From NCBI GenBank assembly GCA_050291365.1, contig JBNKJS010000029.1, positions 1 through 64,000 on the forward strand: DNA of 64,000 nt, in the 5' to 3' direction. Within the stretch, counting starts at the first letter, position 1. Every line of letters begins with the position of its first letter. Below the pieces are notes generated by a model. It made no database searches, was not told where the DNA came from, and saw only the letters and a list, made by a program, of their open reading frames with translations. Shown piece after piece: positions 8,901-17,641 of this stretch. Position numbers and translations under genes: made by a program. Source of the DNA: JAAGZL01 sp050291365 (lineage in GTDB: Bacteria; Pseudomonadota; Gammaproteobacteria; Chromatiales; Chromatiaceae).

Positions 8901-9781
8901 AGGATATGGATCGGCTCGCTGCTATAGCCGTATTTTTGTGTCTCCGGATCCGGGTAGAAGCGCTCTCCGACGTGGCCGGACATCACCGCCGCATTGTCCT
9001 TGTAGGCAGAGAGCACATTGTCGGGGGAACACTCTGTGGTGTTGCGAATCATCTTGAACAGTGACCTATCCTGAGCCACACCGTCGATGATCCAATCCGC
9101 ATTGAATATCTTATGGCGGCAGTGCTCTGAGTTGGCCTGGGCAAACATCATCAGTTCGATGTCCATCGGGTTGCGCCCCAGGGCCTGAAAACTCTCCACC
9201 AGATACTCGATCTCACCGGGCGAGAGGGCCAGCCCCAGATCAAGATTGGCCTTCTCCAAGGCCGCTATACCACCCCCGATCACGTCCACACTCGAGGCCG
9301 GTTTTGGCTCTGCATGGGTGAACAGACAGGTGGCATCGTCCAGATCCAAGAAGACAGATTCAGTCATGCGATCATGCAGGGCCTGAGCGGACTTGGTTAT
9401 TTCCTCCTCACCGAGTCCTGCACCTGAATCAGTATCCAGCGCAATATAGTAGGCAATACCACGCTCCAACCGATCGATCTTGCTCAGACCACAGTTATGG
9501 GCGATATCGGTAGCCTTGGTAGACCAGGGAGATATAGTGCCGGGACGCGGCACCACCAGAATCAGGGTGCCTTGAGGTTCATGTTCTGTCAGGTGTGGGC
9601 CGTAGCGCAGCACCTTGTCCAGAACGGCCTGCTCATCTTCGCTTAGAGACTGTTCCAACTCGGCAAAATGGACGAATTCCGCATAGAGATTCACCTTATG
9701 CCCAAGATCTGTACTGAGGCGTTGTTCAAGTTTTTGTAGACGAAATTTTGAAAGGGCCGGAGCACCGCGCAGAATGAGCAT
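5885..9781 (-). CDS. purL: Phosphoribosylformylglycinamidine synthase (large, single-chain type)
   Basis: Fourth step of purine synthesis: FGAR + ATP + glutamine to FGAM. 1298 aa, matching the proteobacterial single-polypeptide type. The N-terminal domain is followed by two AIRS-like ATP-binding halves (KVETHNHPTAISP near residue 295, GDRSITGQVARDQMVGPWQV near 670) and a C-terminal glutamine amidotransferase with the nucleophile in GVCNGCQM and the PHPERV histidine-glutamate end. No truncation is seen. It follows the MBL gene with a 325-nt gap, so it probably has its own promoter. Confidence 0.98.
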   Translation of the reverse strand: MLILRGAPALSKFRLQKLEQRLSTDLGHKVNLYAEFVHFAELEQSLSEDEQAVLDKVLRYGPHLTEHEPQGTLILVVPRPGTISPWSTKATDIAHNCGLSKIDRLERGIAYYIALDTDSGAGLGEEEITKSAQALHDRMTESVFLDLDDATCLFTHAEPKPASSVDVIGGGIAALEKANLDLGLALSPGEIEYLVESFQALGRNPMDIELMMFAQANSEHCRHKIFNADWIIDGVAQDRSLFKMIRNTTECSPDNVLSAYKDNAAVMSGHVGERFYPDPETQKYGYSSEPIHILMKVETHNHPTAISPDPGAATGSGGEIRDEGATGRGAKPKAGLTGFSVSNLRIPGMEQPWETDHGKPERIVSALDIMLEGPTGGAAFNNEFGRPNLCGYFRTYEEDVPAANGKELRGYHKPIMLAGGLGNIREDHVQKNEFPAGTPLVVLGGPAMLIGLGGGAASSMASGTSAEDLDFASVQRSNPEMERRCQEVIDRCWERGDENPIIFIHDVGAGGLSNALPELVHDSARGGRFELRQVPNDEPGMTPMEIWCNEAQERYVIAVAAERLDEFKQLCERERCLYAVVGEATDEEHLLLGDAHFGNNPIDIPMPLLFGRPPRMLRDVKHLPFHKPELDFSDVDLKDAAQRVLRLPAVANKTFLITIGDRSITGQVARDQMVGPWQVPVADLAVTVSDYVGYTGEAMAIGERTPLSLIDAPASGRMAIGEAITNLAAGAIDSISDIKLSANWMAASGHPGEDAKLYETVKAVGMELCPALGISVPVGKDSMSMKTVWVDGDEKREMAAPLSLIISGFAPVSDVRRTLTPQLRTDLGETDLILIDLGKGANRLGASALAQVYKQVGHHGPDLKDPEALKHFFDTIQGLNRDGLLLAYHDRSDGGLFATVCEMAFAGRCGLSLDIVGLGEDDLAVMFNEELGAVIQIKRSDANAVTKRLHDAGLAKYSHWIGSVSSDDRITISRDERALLSSSRVELQQAWSETTREMQAMRDNPECAAEEFYRISDDDPGVQVKLSFDQNDDVAAPMIATGVRPPMAILREQGVNGQIEMANSFHRAGFESVDVHMSDILAGRVTLDSFRGLVACGGFSYGDVLGAGEGWAKSILFNSRASDQFQAFFEREDTFALGVCNGCQMLSNLHSLIPGTGHWPHFVRNRSEQFEARFVTVEVQETPSILLQGMEGSHIPIVVAHGEGRAEFHDQEHHESAQQLVAMRYIENSGEIAERYPANPNGSPLGVAGLSSRDGRVTIMMPHPERVIRSVQNSWHPDGWGEDAPWLRLFRNARYWVG

Positions 9782-10106
9782 TGGTAACCTTATTCACTTG
9801 AGATAGAAAAATTCTAAAGGCGTAATGATACTCCATGCCGGGGGATATTGCCGCAGAAAAGAGCAAGAGAGTCCGCAAATTAACGCAAAATAAACGCGAA
9901 TACACGCCGGATCATTTCTGTCCACTTATTCACATTTCCTATTTCCGATAGTGCCTCAGCACCACCTCGAGGGGTGAAAAGGTCGGAGTGAGGAGAATAA
10001 GCGGAATAGCACTGATTGGAACAAAGATAATAAGATTTTAATGGATTGAATCATTTGCGTTCATTTGCGTTCATTCGCGGACAGCACATCCCAATCCGTT
10101 GAAGAC
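9782..10106. other. Gene-free stretch upstream of purL with short tandem repeats
   Basis: 325 nt without a credible frame. At 10050-10080 the motif CATTTGCGTT occurs twice in a row and a third, altered copy (CATTCGCGGA) follows. Related ATTTGCGG/ATTAGCGG fragments recur near 15,775. These look like worn dispersed repeats. No confident promoter was identified. Confidence 0.5.
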
Positions 10107-10868
10107 CTATATCTCAAACAGCTCGGTCACCTCATTCTGGCCAGCGATTGAGAGGCGCTCCTCAATAGTTGTCGATACCGATGCCACGGCCTCACGCACC
10201 AGCTCAGGACTGTTGTTTTTCTCGCTTAGATGGGCAGCAATAATATGTTGCAGACGTTCGGCATCGAGCTGTTTCAGAAAATCTGCTGCCTGCCTATTAC
10301 TCAGATGCCCCAATCTTCCCGCCACCCTGGCCTGCAGGGTTGGGGGATAGGGTCCGCTGGCAAGCATATCCACATCATGGTTGCACTCAAGAAACAGCGC
10401 ATCGCAATCTTTCAGTATTCCGCAGATGTGAGGGGTGTAGAAGCCGATATCGGTCAATATCCCTAGTCTGCGCCCCTGAGCAGAGAATACGAACTGGGCC
10501 GGCTCTCTGGCATCATGAGGGACCGGAAACGGTTCCACTTCCAGATCTCCAATAGAGAAAGATCCTTCATGGGTGTTGAACAACCTTACCTGCGGTAGCT
10601 CACCACAACGCTCCTGCCGGTGGGTCCCTGAGGTCATCCATACGGGCAGATTGTAGCGACGGGCGTAGGCACCAACCCCCTTGATATGATCATGGTGTTC
10701 GTGGGTAACCACTATGGCCTGGATGCTATCTGGCTCCACCATGAGTTGTCTGAGACGCGACTCAACCTCTTTGGCGGCAAAACCGTTATCCAGCAGGATC
10801 CTGGTAGCACCCGCCTCTATCAGGGCACAGTTTCCCTTGCTACCACTACCGAGTGAGGCGAACCTCAT
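10107..10868 (-). CDS. MBL-fold metallo-hydrolase (YycJ/WalJ-like)
   Basis: 253-aa metallo-beta-lactamase-fold protein. The start MRFASLGSGSKGNCALIEAG and the zinc motif VVTHEHHDHIKGV (about residues 54-66) are typical of the YycJ/WalJ and PhnP-related branch. A later Asp-containing strand (LTDIGFYT) and ECNHD, plus a C-terminal AAHLSEKNNSPE segment, supply further metal ligands and family-specific positions. Lies 25 nt behind bamC, in the gcvR/dapA/bamC/MBL order seen in other gammaproteobacteria. The substrate is unknown; phosphodiesterase or nuclease activity is possible. Confidence 0.85.
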   Translation of the reverse strand: MRFASLGSGSKGNCALIEAGATRILLDNGFAAKEVESRLRQLMVEPDSIQAIVVTHEHHDHIKGVGAYARRYNLPVWMTSGTHRQERCGELPQVRLFNTHEGSFSIGDLEVEPFPVPHDAREPAQFVFSAQGRRLGILTDIGFYTPHICGILKDCDALFLECNHDVDMLASGPYPPTLQARVAGRLGHLSNRQAADFLKQLDAERLQHIIAAHLSEKNNSPELVREAVASVSTTIEERLSIAGQNEVTELFEI

Positions 10869-10893
10869 ACCACCTGTCCCGCCCTTAAAACGA

Positions 10894-12054
10894 TCAGCGC
10901 ATCTGCTCGTGCAACAGCGTCAGAATACGTACCGCCGTGGCAGAGTTATCCCTGGCGCCTGACTCACTCAAAATGACTATCTCTGTTTGTTCGCCATCAG
11001 GAGTCAGCTTGACCTGGTAACGATTCTCCTTATCTATATTCTTGTCATCATCCTTCCAGAATGCGAGCTTGGAGAGCAGCCCTGGATCATCTGTATCCTT
11101 CATTGGGTCGTTATAGCGTACAAAATAGACCCCGTCAGACCTATTGCGATCTTCAACCGCAAACCCGACCCGGTCCAGGGCCACGCCGGTCAATCTCCAG
11201 GCCCGAGGAGTCTCGTCTTTTACGGTGAGAGAGACCTGATTGGCCGAACGATTTAGCTGGGAACGTGATTTCGCAGACACCCCTTTTCTGGCCAGGGAAC
11301 TGCTGGCCTTCTGACTTCCCACACCCATATGCACCATCAAGCGGCGCAACATCTCAGCCTCCAGGCCATGATCGGTATCACGGGGAACCCATACCGGCCT
11401 TTCGTTAGAGCTACCGGTTGATGTCATCATCTCTTCCTGCATGCCGCGATGGGTCAGAAAGAGCTCCACTGTACCCTCTTCTGCCCCGCGCTCAATACGC
11501 ACCCGATACTGATCCCTGGTGGCTGCTGAGTATGCAGAATCAAAAACCTTGCGTACCGTATCTGTTATGAAGTCAGACTTGATGTCAGCCCTGTTCTCAA
11601 CCCAGTCTGTAACCATAACCCCTATGGATGGATCCTGTTCTGTCATGAGAATCCCGTTCTCCTGCCAGAAATCGACAGTTCTGGCCCAGACATCATCCGG
11701 ACTGGCCTTTATAAGCAGCCATCTCTTGTCACCATCACGCCGAACCTGTACATCATCTAACTTTGGTATTACCCCACTGCTTCTGGCATAACCAGAGGTG
11801 GTCATATCCCTACTGGCAAAATCTGAATAGGTAGCAGAAGACGCACCAGACTCCCCAGGGATAACCAAGGAGTCACTTATGGAACTACTGGAGAGGTCCG
11901 GCGGCACTTCTAAATTCTGCCCAGCCTGTTTAGATTTTTTATATTCAACCTTACGATCTGGAAGCATCCCATCTATCTCAGGAAGGGTATTACAGGCAAC
12001 CAATATTGGAAGCAGAAGGAAGAGTGAAACAAATTTAGCAACTTTCAGTGACAT
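10894..12054 (-). CDS. bamC: Outer membrane protein assembly factor BamC (lipoprotein)
   Basis: A 386-aa lipoprotein of the BAM complex that inserts beta-barrel proteins in the outer membrane. The signal peptide ends in the lipobox LVAC (Cys21). An unstructured stretch with VEYKKSKQ and LEVPPDL follows, the BamD-binding segment in known BamC. Two helix-grip domains come next (about residues 95-205 and 285-385). It lies 117 nt downstream of dapA, the conserved arrangement that gave the old names nlpB/dapX. Confidence 0.92.
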   Translation of the reverse strand: MSLKVAKFVSLFLLLPILVACNTLPEIDGMLPDRKVEYKKSKQAGQNLEVPPDLSSSSISDSLVIPGESGASSATYSDFASRDMTTSGYARSSGVIPKLDDVQVRRDGDKRWLLIKASPDDVWARTVDFWQENGILMTEQDPSIGVMVTDWVENRADIKSDFITDTVRKVFDSAYSAATRDQYRVRIERGAEEGTVELFLTHRGMQEEMMTSTGSSNERPVWVPRDTDHGLEAEMLRRLMVHMGVGSQKASSSLARKGVSAKSRSQLNRSANQVSLTVKDETPRAWRLTGVALDRVGFAVEDRNRSDGVYFVRYNDPMKDTDDPGLLSKLAFWKDDDKNIDKENRYQVKLTPDGEQTEIVILSESGARDNSATAVRILTLLHEQMR

Positions 12055-12171
12055 TTCGGTTATAGCCTGTTTAATTAATTATAATTTAGCTGCGGCGCAA
12101 TCTCTGGCGTCAGCACTGATCAAAATTTCCGTCTCCACCACGTTTGTGGGGTAAAACTCAGTTCACAATCC

Positions 12172-13047
12172 CTATATGAGTCCTGCTTGTTGCATTGAGT
12201 TCCGTAACTCTCCCTGATATTTATCAGACAGCCAGGTTAGGGGCAATCTGATCCCATTTGGAATTCTACCCATTTCGGCTAGAGCCCATTTTACCGGTAT
12301 TGGATTTGATTCCAAAAACAGGTCCCGGTGCAGACCGGATACACCCTGATCAATCCCAACTGCTGTTTCCCTATCACCAGCCAGCGCGGCCTTACACATC
12401 TCGCCCATCTCTTTGGGGGCAATATTCGCTGTTACTGAGATCACACCATGGCCACCAGCCAGAATAAATTCGCAACCGGTGGCATCGTCACCACTATATA
12501 GTTCGAAACTATCTCCGCAACCGGCCTTAAGCTGAGCAACCCTGGAAACATCTCCGGTCGCCTCTTTGATACCGATGATATTATCTATCTGCGCCAACCT
12601 AGCAACCGTCTCCGGAAGCATGTCACAGGCAGTACGGCCTGGCACATTATACAGAATTTGCGGTACATCAACCTGTTCGGCCACCATTTTGTGATGTAGA
12701 TAGAGTCCCTCCTGGGTTGGCTTGTTGTAATAGGGGGTCACCAGCAGACAGGCATCGGCCCCAGCCAGCTGGGCGCATCTGGTTAGATTTATCGCCTCAG
12801 TGGTGGAATTAGCCCCAGTTCCAGCAATAACTGGAATGCGCCCGCCACAGAACTCAACCACCTGGCGAATCACACTGCAGTGCTCTTCCTCATCCAGTGT
12901 GGCCGATTCACCAGTAGTGCCAACTGCAACAATGGCGCTGGTTCCCTGCTCCACATGCCAATCAACCAGAGCCCGCATGGCCTGCTCGTCAACACGACCG
13001 TCTTCCATCATAGGGGTCACTAATGCGACCATGCTGCCTCGAAACAT
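12172..13047 (-). CDS. dapA: 4-hydroxy-tetrahydrodipicolinate synthase
   Basis: First committed step of lysine and diaminopimelate synthesis: pyruvate + aspartate semialdehyde. 291 aa from ATG 13047, which has GGAG 7 nt before it and matches the usual start MFRGSMVALVTPM; an upstream ATG at 13119 would add 24 unlikely residues. Visible active-site signatures are GTTGES near residue 45, YYNKPTQEGLY, LYNVPGRT with the catalytic Tyr, and GIKEATGD with the Schiff-base Lys. Divergent from gcvR. Confidence 0.97.
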   Translation of the reverse strand: MFRGSMVALVTPMMEDGRVDEQAMRALVDWHVEQGTSAIVAVGTTGESATLDEEEHCSVIRQVVEFCGGRIPVIAGTGANSTTEAINLTRCAQLAGADACLLVTPYYNKPTQEGLYLHHKMVAEQVDVPQILYNVPGRTACDMLPETVARLAQIDNIIGIKEATGDVSRVAQLKAGCGDSFELYSGDDATGCEFILAGGHGVISVTANIAPKEMGEMCKAALAGDRETAVGIDQGVSGLHRDLFLESNPIPVKWALAEMGRIPNGIRLPLTWLSDKYQGELRNSMQQAGLI

Positions 13048-13393
13048 CACAGAACTCCAAATATTGACCAAAATTAAGAAACCCCCGATTAATTCAGTGG
13101 TTCCGGCGGCACAGGGCAAGGATTGTTCCTATAATCCTTTTGCATTCCCCACATCCCTGCGGGTGAGATAATCAAGGAGATCAAAAATAACATTTTTTGA
13201 TCTCCCCAGTCTGAATGATTACAGACAGTAACTATTCAGCCCCTCCTTGAGCAGCCTGTGATTCTAAACCCCGCCTCACGGCGCTGACAAGTAAAGCTGG
13301 CTAAGAAAAATTTCTGACGATCTATGATAGACCACCGGGGGCCTTGCTAGGTAAACTCTAACCTACAACCATTTCTGGAGTATCAGTAACAAC
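13048..13393. other. Divergent intergenic region between dapA and gcvR
   Basis: 346 nt that must hold the control regions of both genes. Apart from the perfect hairpin at 13176-13205 no riboswitch-like or operator-like structure was recognised, and no consensus promoter stands out. Confidence 0.4.
13176..13205. repeat. Perfect 12-bp inverted repeat with 6-nt loop
   Basis: GGAGATCAAAAA at 13176-13187 pairs exactly with 13194-13205 around the loop TAACAT. It lies in the leader region between dapA and gcvR. It could be a regulatory hairpin, an operator, or a terminator for a short transcript; no T-tract follows on the plus strand. Confidence 0.6.
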
Positions 13394-13933
13394 ATGTCGT
13401 CTCAACACAACTACCTTGTAATATCCGCCCTCGGCCAGGACAGGCCGGGCATTGTGAATGAGCTATCCGGCACCATACTCAACGAAGGGTGCAATATTAC
13501 AGACAGCCGCATGACGGTTCTAGGAGGGGAGTTTGCCATCATGCTAATGGTGGAGGGCAACTGGAACACCCTAACTAAGCTGGAAGATGCTGTTCCTGAG
13601 CTGGAAAAAACCCTTGGCCTTACCATTATCGCCAAACGCACCAGAGGCAAACAGAGTAATGCAGCCCTTTTGCCCTATGGTGTAGAGGTAGTCTCCATGG
13701 ACCACCCAGGTATTGTGCACCACCTCGCCAGCTTCTTCTCCAAACGCAACATCAATATTGAAGATATGGTGACCAATAGCTATGCAGCAGCCCACACTGG
13801 CACCCAGATGTTCTCTGTACAGATGACAGTTGGTATCCCATCCACCGAGCATATCTCCACCCTGCGGGATGAATTCATAGAATTTTGCGATGACATGAAC
13901 CTGGATGCGGTGCTTGAGCCTCTCAAAAACTAA
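13394..13933 (+). CDS. gcvR: GcvR-like ACT-domain regulator
   Basis: 179 aa with two ACT domains: the first begins LVISALGQDRPGIVNELSG (about residues 7-25), the second YGVEVVSMDHPGIVHHLAS (about 95-113). This is the build of GcvR, the glycine cleavage repressor partner of GcvA in E. coli. TTCTGGAG lies about 16 nt before the ATG. The position next to dapA and bamC matches other gammaproteobacteria. Whether it controls glycine cleavage here cannot be seen. Confidence 0.85.
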   Translation: MSSQHNYLVISALGQDRPGIVNELSGTILNEGCNITDSRMTVLGGEFAIMLMVEGNWNTLTKLEDAVPELEKTLGLTIIAKRTRGKQSNAALLPYGVEVVSMDHPGIVHHLASFFSKRNINIEDMVTNSYAAAHTGTQMFSVQMTVGIPSTEHISTLRDEFIEFCDDMNLDAVLEPLKN

Positions 13934-14004
13934 GCCTCAAAACGGCCCAAAGCAGTTTTTTTTCCATAATCACCTAAAATTAGAGTAAAAGCAGAGAGTG
14001 GAAC

Positions 14005-15417
14005 ATGCCTGAAGAACTTAACCTGGATAAACGTCTATTCATCCTCGACACCAACGTCCTGATGCATGACCCTACTGCTATTTTCAGGTTCCATGAACAC
14101 GACATATTCCTCCCCATGGTAGTGCTGGAAGAGCTAGACAAGGCCAAAAAGGGTATGTCGGAAGTGGCCACCAACGTGCGTCAAGTAAACCGCTTTCTGG
14201 ATGAATTGATGCACGGAGCCAGTAAGGCAGATATCGATGCCGGCCTCCCTCTGCCTGCACCAGCCAATGGCAAGAGTGATGATTTGCCAAATCCGGGCAG
14301 GCTATTTTTCCAAATCAGAGACCTGCCAAACAATATCCCCGCAAGCCTCCCGGGAAACACCCCAGATAACACTATCCTAGGGACGGCACTGGCTCTACAA
14401 AAAAAGCTCAAGGACACACGCATAGTCCTCATCTCCAAGGATATAAATCTACGCATCAAGGCCGCCGTACTGGGAGTTCACACGGAAGATTACTCCAATG
14501 ACAAGGTACTGGATGATGTAAGCCTGCTCTATTCTGGAGAGCAATCGCTTCCCGATGATTTCTGGGATAACCACAGCAAGGATGTTGAATCGTGGCAAGA
14601 GGAGGGACGCACCTTTTACCGAGTCACTGGCCCTGACATCGGCGACTGGCACCCCAACCAGTGCATATTTATGGAAGGAGACACCGGCTTTGACGCCATC
14701 GTCAGAAGAAAGGAAGACGATGCCGCAATTATAGAAATAGTAAACGACTACACCAACCAGAACCACTCGGTCTGGGGCATCAACGCTAGAAACCGTGAAC
14801 AGAACTACGCCCTAAATATGTTGATGGACCCTAAGCTGGATTTTGTATCTCTGCTCGGCACCGCCGGTACCGGTAAGACCCTCCTGGCCCTGGCTGCTGG
14901 CCTGACCCAGACCCTGGACCAGAACATATATCGCGAAATCATCATGACCCGCGTTACCGTGCCAGTAGGCGAGGATATCGGCTTCCTGCCTGGAACCGAG
15001 GAGGAGAAGATGACACCCTGGATGGGGGCGTTGATGGATAATCTTGAGGTCTTGACCCAGATCGAGGGGGGCGAATGGGGGCGCGCGGCCACCGAAGATC
15101 TACTGAGAAGCCGCATCCGCATCCACTCCCTGAACTTCATGCGGGGACGCACCTTTCTGAACAAATATATCATCCTGGACGAGGCCCAGAACCTGACCCC
15201 AAAACAGATGAAGACCCTCATCACCCGCGCTGGTCCGGGGACCAAGATTGTCTGCCTGGGCAACGTTGCCCAGATCGATACCCCTTACCTTACAGAAACC
15301 ACTTCCGGGCTCACCTATGCGGTGGATAGGTTCAAGGGGTGGGAGCACAGCGGCCATATCACCCTGCTGCAGGGTGAGCGTTCCAGGCTGGCGGATTACG
15401 CTTCGGATATTTTGTGA
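14005..15417 (+). CDS. PhoH-family protein with N-terminal PIN domain
   Basis: 470 aa. Residues about 10-150 form a PIN nuclease domain (FILDTNVLMHDP, VVLEELDKAKKG). The C-terminal half is a PhoH ATPase with Walker A LLGTAGTGKT near residue 285 and Walker B IILDEAQNLTPKQMK near 390. Known PIN-PhoH fusions couple RNA helicase and RNase activities. Lies 71 nt after gcvR, on the same strand. Confidence 0.93.
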   Translation: MPEELNLDKRLFILDTNVLMHDPTAIFRFHEHDIFLPMVVLEELDKAKKGMSEVATNVRQVNRFLDELMHGASKADIDAGLPLPAPANGKSDDLPNPGRLFFQIRDLPNNIPASLPGNTPDNTILGTALALQKKLKDTRIVLISKDINLRIKAAVLGVHTEDYSNDKVLDDVSLLYSGEQSLPDDFWDNHSKDVESWQEEGRTFYRVTGPDIGDWHPNQCIFMEGDTGFDAIVRRKEDDAAIIEIVNDYTNQNHSVWGINARNREQNYALNMLMDPKLDFVSLLGTAGTGKTLLALAAGLTQTLDQNIYREIIMTRVTVPVGEDIGFLPGTEEEKMTPWMGALMDNLEVLTQIEGGEWGRAATEDLLRSRIRIHSLNFMRGRTFLNKYIILDEAQNLTPKQMKTLITRAGPGTKIVCLGNVAQIDTPYLTETTSGLTYAVDRFKGWEHSGHITLLQGERSRLADYASDIL

Positions 15418-15811
15418 TTGGCCGCAAATTGCGCCAATAACAGCAAATATTATAAATCCGTCACTCCGCGACTTGATCGCGGGGTCCAGGAGAATTATTG
15501 TTGCTATTCTTTCCTGGATTATTCGCTGCGCTCACCCTGCTGGCCGCCCTGAAGGGCGTTCAACGCGCTACGCGCTTTTGTCCAGCCTACGCGGGGATGA
15601 CAATAGAACATGCGGCGCAATGCCTGTTGGTTATTGCGCCCTACAACCATCTCCCATCACACTAACCCTCTCCCCTCAGGGGAGAGGGAAAGCGAACCAT
15701 AGGGTAGAAACACGCTCATACGGACGATACGTGCAATAAACCGGCGCTTTAAGACTGGAATAATTTTCTTTTTATTAGCGGTTATTTGCGGATAGCTGTT
15801 TATTAAACGCC
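15418..15811. repeat. Intergenic region with dispersed REP-like sequences
   Basis: 394 nt with no gene. It contains CACTCCGCGACTTGATCGCG followed by GGGGTCCAGGAG, and TTCCTGGATTATTCGCTGCG with CGCGGGGATGAC further on. A 10-bp hairpin CCCTCTCCCC/GGGGAGAGGG lies at 15666-15688. A segment at about 15610-15650 (GGCGCAATGCCTGTTGGTTA) recurs in altered form near 55,405-55,440. These sequences resemble common gammaproteobacterial repetitive extragenic elements. The 15666 hairpin may also end phoH transcripts. Confidence 0.65.
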
Positions 15812-17596
15812 CTACTTTTCTTCGGTCTGCGGCTTACGAATACGTAGAGACAGCTCCCGCAGCTGATCCTGGCTCACATCCGAAGGTGCAGAGGTAAGCA
15901 GACAGGCTGCGGTCTGGGTCTTAGGGAAGGCCATAACGTCTCGGATAGAGTCGGCGCCGGCCATCAACATCACCAGCCGATCCAGACCGAAGGCGATTCC
16001 ACCATGGGGCGGGCAACCGAAGCGCAGGGCATCCAACAGAAAGCCGAACTTCTCCCTGGCCTCTTCCTCGTCAATTCCGAGCAGTTTGAACACCTTCTCC
16101 TGCACGTCCTGGCGATGGATACGGATGGAACCACCACCCAGCTCAGTCCCGTTTAGAACCATATCGTAGGCGCGTGAATTACATGCCCCTGGGTCGCTAT
16201 CCAGCAGATCGACATGCTCTTCCTTACATGAGGTGAATGGGTGATGCAGTGAGTTCCAACGATCTGACTTGTCGTCCTTCTCAAACATGGGGAAATCAAC
16301 CACCCAGACTGGACGCCACTCATCTTCCATCAGGCCCCGATCTTCACCCAGCTTGACGCGCAGGGCGCCCAATGCTTCGTTTACGATCTTGGTCTTGTCT
16401 GCCCCGAAGAAGATTAGATCGCCATCTTTGGCTCCGGTACGGGCCAGAATCTCTTCCACCGCTGCATCGGGTAGAAACTTCAGTATTGGGGACTGTAGAC
16501 CATCGCGGCCCTGGGCAATCTCGTTTACCTTGATGTAGGCAAGGCCCTTGGCCCCATAGATGCCTACATACTTGGTGTATCCATCGATATCCTTGCGGCT
16601 AAGTTCACAGCCATTGGGCAGACAGAGGGCAGCAACACGGCCATTCTGGTCCTTGGCTGGACCTGAGAACACCTTGAACTCCACATCCTGCATCAGGTCG
16701 CCCACGTCCACCAACTCCAACTTGCAACGCAGGTCCGGACGGTCTGTGCCAAAACGCTGCACGGCCTCAGCATAGTCCATGCGTGGAAATGGATTGGGCA
16801 GATCCTTACCAAGAACTTTTCTGACCACCTGGCGGATCATCTCCTCCATCATGTTCATCAGCTCATCTTCGCTCAAGAAGGAGACCTCGATATCGAGCTG
16901 AGTAAACTCAGGCTGACGATCGGCTCGCAAATCCTCATCACGGAAACAGCGTACAATCTGATAATAACGGTCCATACCGGACATCATAAGTAGCTGTTTA
17001 AACAGCTGTGGCGACTGAGGCAGGGCAAAAAACTGTCCAGGGTGGGTACGGGAAGGCACTAGATAGTCACGGGCACCCTCCGGGGTGGCCTTGGTCAACA
17101 TCGGGGTTTCTATATCGAGAAAACCGTTCTCATCCAGATAGTTACGCAATATGCGGGTTACCTGGGAGCGCATCTGGATGCGTTCCAGCATCTCAGGGCG
17201 ACGCAGATCTATGTAGCGATAGCGCAGACGAATCTCTTCGGAGACCTTGTCATGCTCGTCTAATTGGAACGGTGGCGTATCGGCCCTGTTCAGCACTTCA
17301 AGCTCAAGGCCCAGAACCTCCACCTCACCCGTAGGAAGGTCAGGATTGACCGTTCCTTCCGGACGGGCCCGAACCCGACCCTTTACCCGTAGAACAAACT
17401 CGTTGCGCACCTGTTCTGCCTGGGAGAATACATCCGGCAGATCCGGATCATATACCACCTGGACCAGGCCCTCGCGATCTCGCAGATCGATAAAGATAAC
17501 CCCGCCATGATCACGACGACGATGTACCCAGCCACAGATTTCTACTTCCTGATCTATGAAGGATGCGTTTAGATTTCCACAATATTGGGTGCGCAT
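15812..17596 (-). CDS. aspS: Aspartyl-tRNA synthetase
   Basis: Charges tRNA-Asp with aspartate. 594 aa, bacterial type: an N-terminal OB-fold (CGWVHRRRDHGGVIFIDLRD), class II motif 2 FRDEDLRADRQPEFTQLD near residues 217-234, the bacterial GAD insertion in the middle, and motif 3 GGIAFGLDRLVMLMAG near 528-543. Complete. Forms a run with fmdB and the DUF502 gene upstream, the order seen in many gammaproteobacteria. Confidence 0.97.
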   Translation of the reverse strand: MRTQYCGNLNASFIDQEVEICGWVHRRRDHGGVIFIDLRDREGLVQVVYDPDLPDVFSQAEQVRNEFVLRVKGRVRARPEGTVNPDLPTGEVEVLGLELEVLNRADTPPFQLDEHDKVSEEIRLRYRYIDLRRPEMLERIQMRSQVTRILRNYLDENGFLDIETPMLTKATPEGARDYLVPSRTHPGQFFALPQSPQLFKQLLMMSGMDRYYQIVRCFRDEDLRADRQPEFTQLDIEVSFLSEDELMNMMEEMIRQVVRKVLGKDLPNPFPRMDYAEAVQRFGTDRPDLRCKLELVDVGDLMQDVEFKVFSGPAKDQNGRVAALCLPNGCELSRKDIDGYTKYVGIYGAKGLAYIKVNEIAQGRDGLQSPILKFLPDAAVEEILARTGAKDGDLIFFGADKTKIVNEALGALRVKLGEDRGLMEDEWRPVWVVDFPMFEKDDKSDRWNSLHHPFTSCKEEHVDLLDSDPGACNSRAYDMVLNGTELGGGSIRIHRQDVQEKVFKLLGIDEEEAREKFGFLLDALRFGCPPHGGIAFGLDRLVMLMAGADSIRDVMAFPKTQTAACLLTSAPSDVSQDQLRELSLRIRKPQTEEK

Positions 17597-17641
17597 GAAA
17601 CTATTACCATTAACTTATGTAAGGGGCCAAAGGCGGGAATG

